DNA from: Treponema sp. UBA1233
GTDB lineage: Bacteria > Spirochaetota > Spirochaetia > Treponematales > Treponemataceae
DNA length: 11,959 bases
Assembly (NCBI GenBank): GCA_002309305.1
Contig: DBWR01000074.1
Location: forward strand, 29,778 to 41,736
Direction: 5' to 3'
The first letter of the stretch is position 1, and each line of letters starts with the position of its first letter. Shown here piece after piece: positions 11,244-11,959 of the stretch. Both the position numbers and the translations under genes were made by a program. Below the pieces are notes generated by a model that was not told the origin of the DNA, ran no database searches, and was given only the letters and a program-made list of their open reading frames with translations.

Positions 11244-11912
11244 ATGAGCGAAGAAGTAAACGAAAAAGAAGCTGAGTCAGAGGCTCAGACAGATATTCCT
11301 GTAGAAAAGGAATCAGAGACAGAAAATGCCGGGGTTCAGGGTTCCGAGGAAACTGTGGCCGAAGAGGACTCTCAGGAATCAGAGCTGGATAAGGCTAAAA
11401 AGAGGATTGAGGAGCTCGAGGCAGAGGCTGCGGATTACAAGGACAAATACCTTAGGGCCGTTGCAGATTTCCAGAACCTCAGGAAACGCTCGATTCAGGA
11501 AAAGCAGGAAGCATACGACTATGCCAATACAAACTTGCTGAAGGACCTGCTGGACAGCCTGGATAATTTTGACCGTACGGTGGAAGCCGCTTCCAGTGCA
11601 AGTGATCCCAAGGCAATTGCGGACGGAGTGACCATGATAAACAAGAGCATGGTGAGCATGCTGGAAAACAAGTACGATCTGGTAGCTTACGGGGCAGTAG
11701 GGGACGCTTTTGATCCCGATATTCACGAGGCAATAGGAAAATCCGATGACCCTGTTGCCGAACCGGTTTTAAAAGCAGTATATTTAAAAGGGTACAAGCT
11801 TAAGGACAGGGTCATTCGTCATGCAAAGGTTATGGTAAGCATGCCGGATGGAAGTGTCAAGGCTAAAGATACAGGTGACTCCAAAGCTGAAAAAGCGGAA
11901 GAGTCTAAATAG
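11244..11912 (+). CDS. grpE: Nucleotide exchange factor GrpE
   Basis: A 222-residue cochaperone that releases ADP from DnaK in the cytoplasm. Residues 1-48 are a long acidic, probably disordered tail. Residues 48-95 form the dimerising coiled coil (LDKAKKRIEELEAEAADYKD), followed by the family signature YLRAVADFQNLRKR (69-82). LLDSLDNFDRTV (102-113) follows, and then the C-terminal beta domain with FDPDIHEAIG (156-165) and GYKLKDRVIRHAKVMVS (183-199). The ribosome site AAGAGG (11228-11233) lies an unusually long 10 nt from the ATG. The dnaK gene follows after 25 nt; hrcA is not upstream, where a PAP2 gene sits instead. Confidence 0.96.
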   Translation: MSEEVNEKEAESEAQTDIPVEKESETENAGVQGSEETVAEEDSQESELDKAKKRIEELEAEAADYKDKYLRAVADFQNLRKRSIQEKQEAYDYANTNLLKDLLDSLDNFDRTVEAASSASDPKAIADGVTMINKSMVSMLENKYDLVAYGAVGDAFDPDIHEAIGKSDDPVAEPVLKAVYLKGYKLKDRVIRHAKVMVSMPDGSVKAKDTGDSKAEKAEESK

Positions 11913-11937
11913 AGAATTTTTTTGAGGAGATAATGAT

Positions 11938-11959
11938 ATGGGAAAGATTATTGGTATTG
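11938..11959 (+). CDS. dnaK: Chaperone DnaK, first residues only (3' end outside window)
   Basis: Only MGKIIGI is visible, matching the start of the DnaK ATPase domain. GAGGAG (11924-11929) lies 8 nt upstream. The position right behind grpE supports the call. An out-of-frame ATG at 11933 is not used. Confidence 0.85.

Overview
The window looks like chromosomal DNA from a spirochaete of the genus Treponema, probably a gut or rumen type. This is inferred from the PUR-domain (DUF3276) protein, the secreted TvpA-like formylglycine-enzyme-fold protein, the paired Rpn-family genes and the moderate GC content; no rRNA or species marker is present. It begins inside rnhB and ends just inside dnaK. Housekeeping blocks alternate with accessory islands that carry nearly all of the unusual structure.

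Layout: (1) 1-264, the end of rnhB, converges on a PUR-domain nucleic-acid-binding protein gene (268-720, minus). (2) 900-2328 is an accessory island on the minus strand. It holds a full-length Rpn-family PD-(D/E)XK nuclease gene with a strong internal start, followed by a separate 93-residue gene made only of an Rpn C-terminal domain. Dispersed repeats flank the island. (3) 2382-3392 carries a secreted SUMF1/FGE-fold protein (plus strand). Its last about 35 codons look like the variable region of a diversity-generating retroelement (DGR) target, and a 7-bp GC-rich hairpin lies just downstream. No reverse transcriptase or template repeat lies in the window. (4) 3525-8405 is a minus-strand operon: phosphohexomutase, then a secreted conserved protein of unknown function, aroB, and a NifS-type cysteine desulfurase. 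Its promoter is so close to the first ATG that the mRNA may be leaderless. (5) 8406-9076 is a 671-bp gap without large genes. It holds a candidate type I toxin-antitoxin module: a 36-residue hydrophobic/polybasic peptide gene on the minus strand, facing a roughly 100-nt plus-strand RNA with a canonical terminator. Inverted arms in the leader and trailer would let the two ends of the peptide mRNA pair. (6) 9077-11110 carries citrate synthase and a PAP2-family phosphatase, and 11244 onward carries grpE-dnaK.

Two links join the accessory islands. A block of about 120 bp upstream of rpn (2205-2328) is clearly related to the block upstream of the 36-residue peptide gene (8819-8940), in the same orientation to each gene and next to a palindrome at the presumed -10 position. 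Short AATTATGAATT-type repeats mark four intergenic spots, including seven exact tandem ATGAATT units beside the citrate synthase promoter. The strongest candidates for something new are the peptide/antisense-RNA module and the DGR target.
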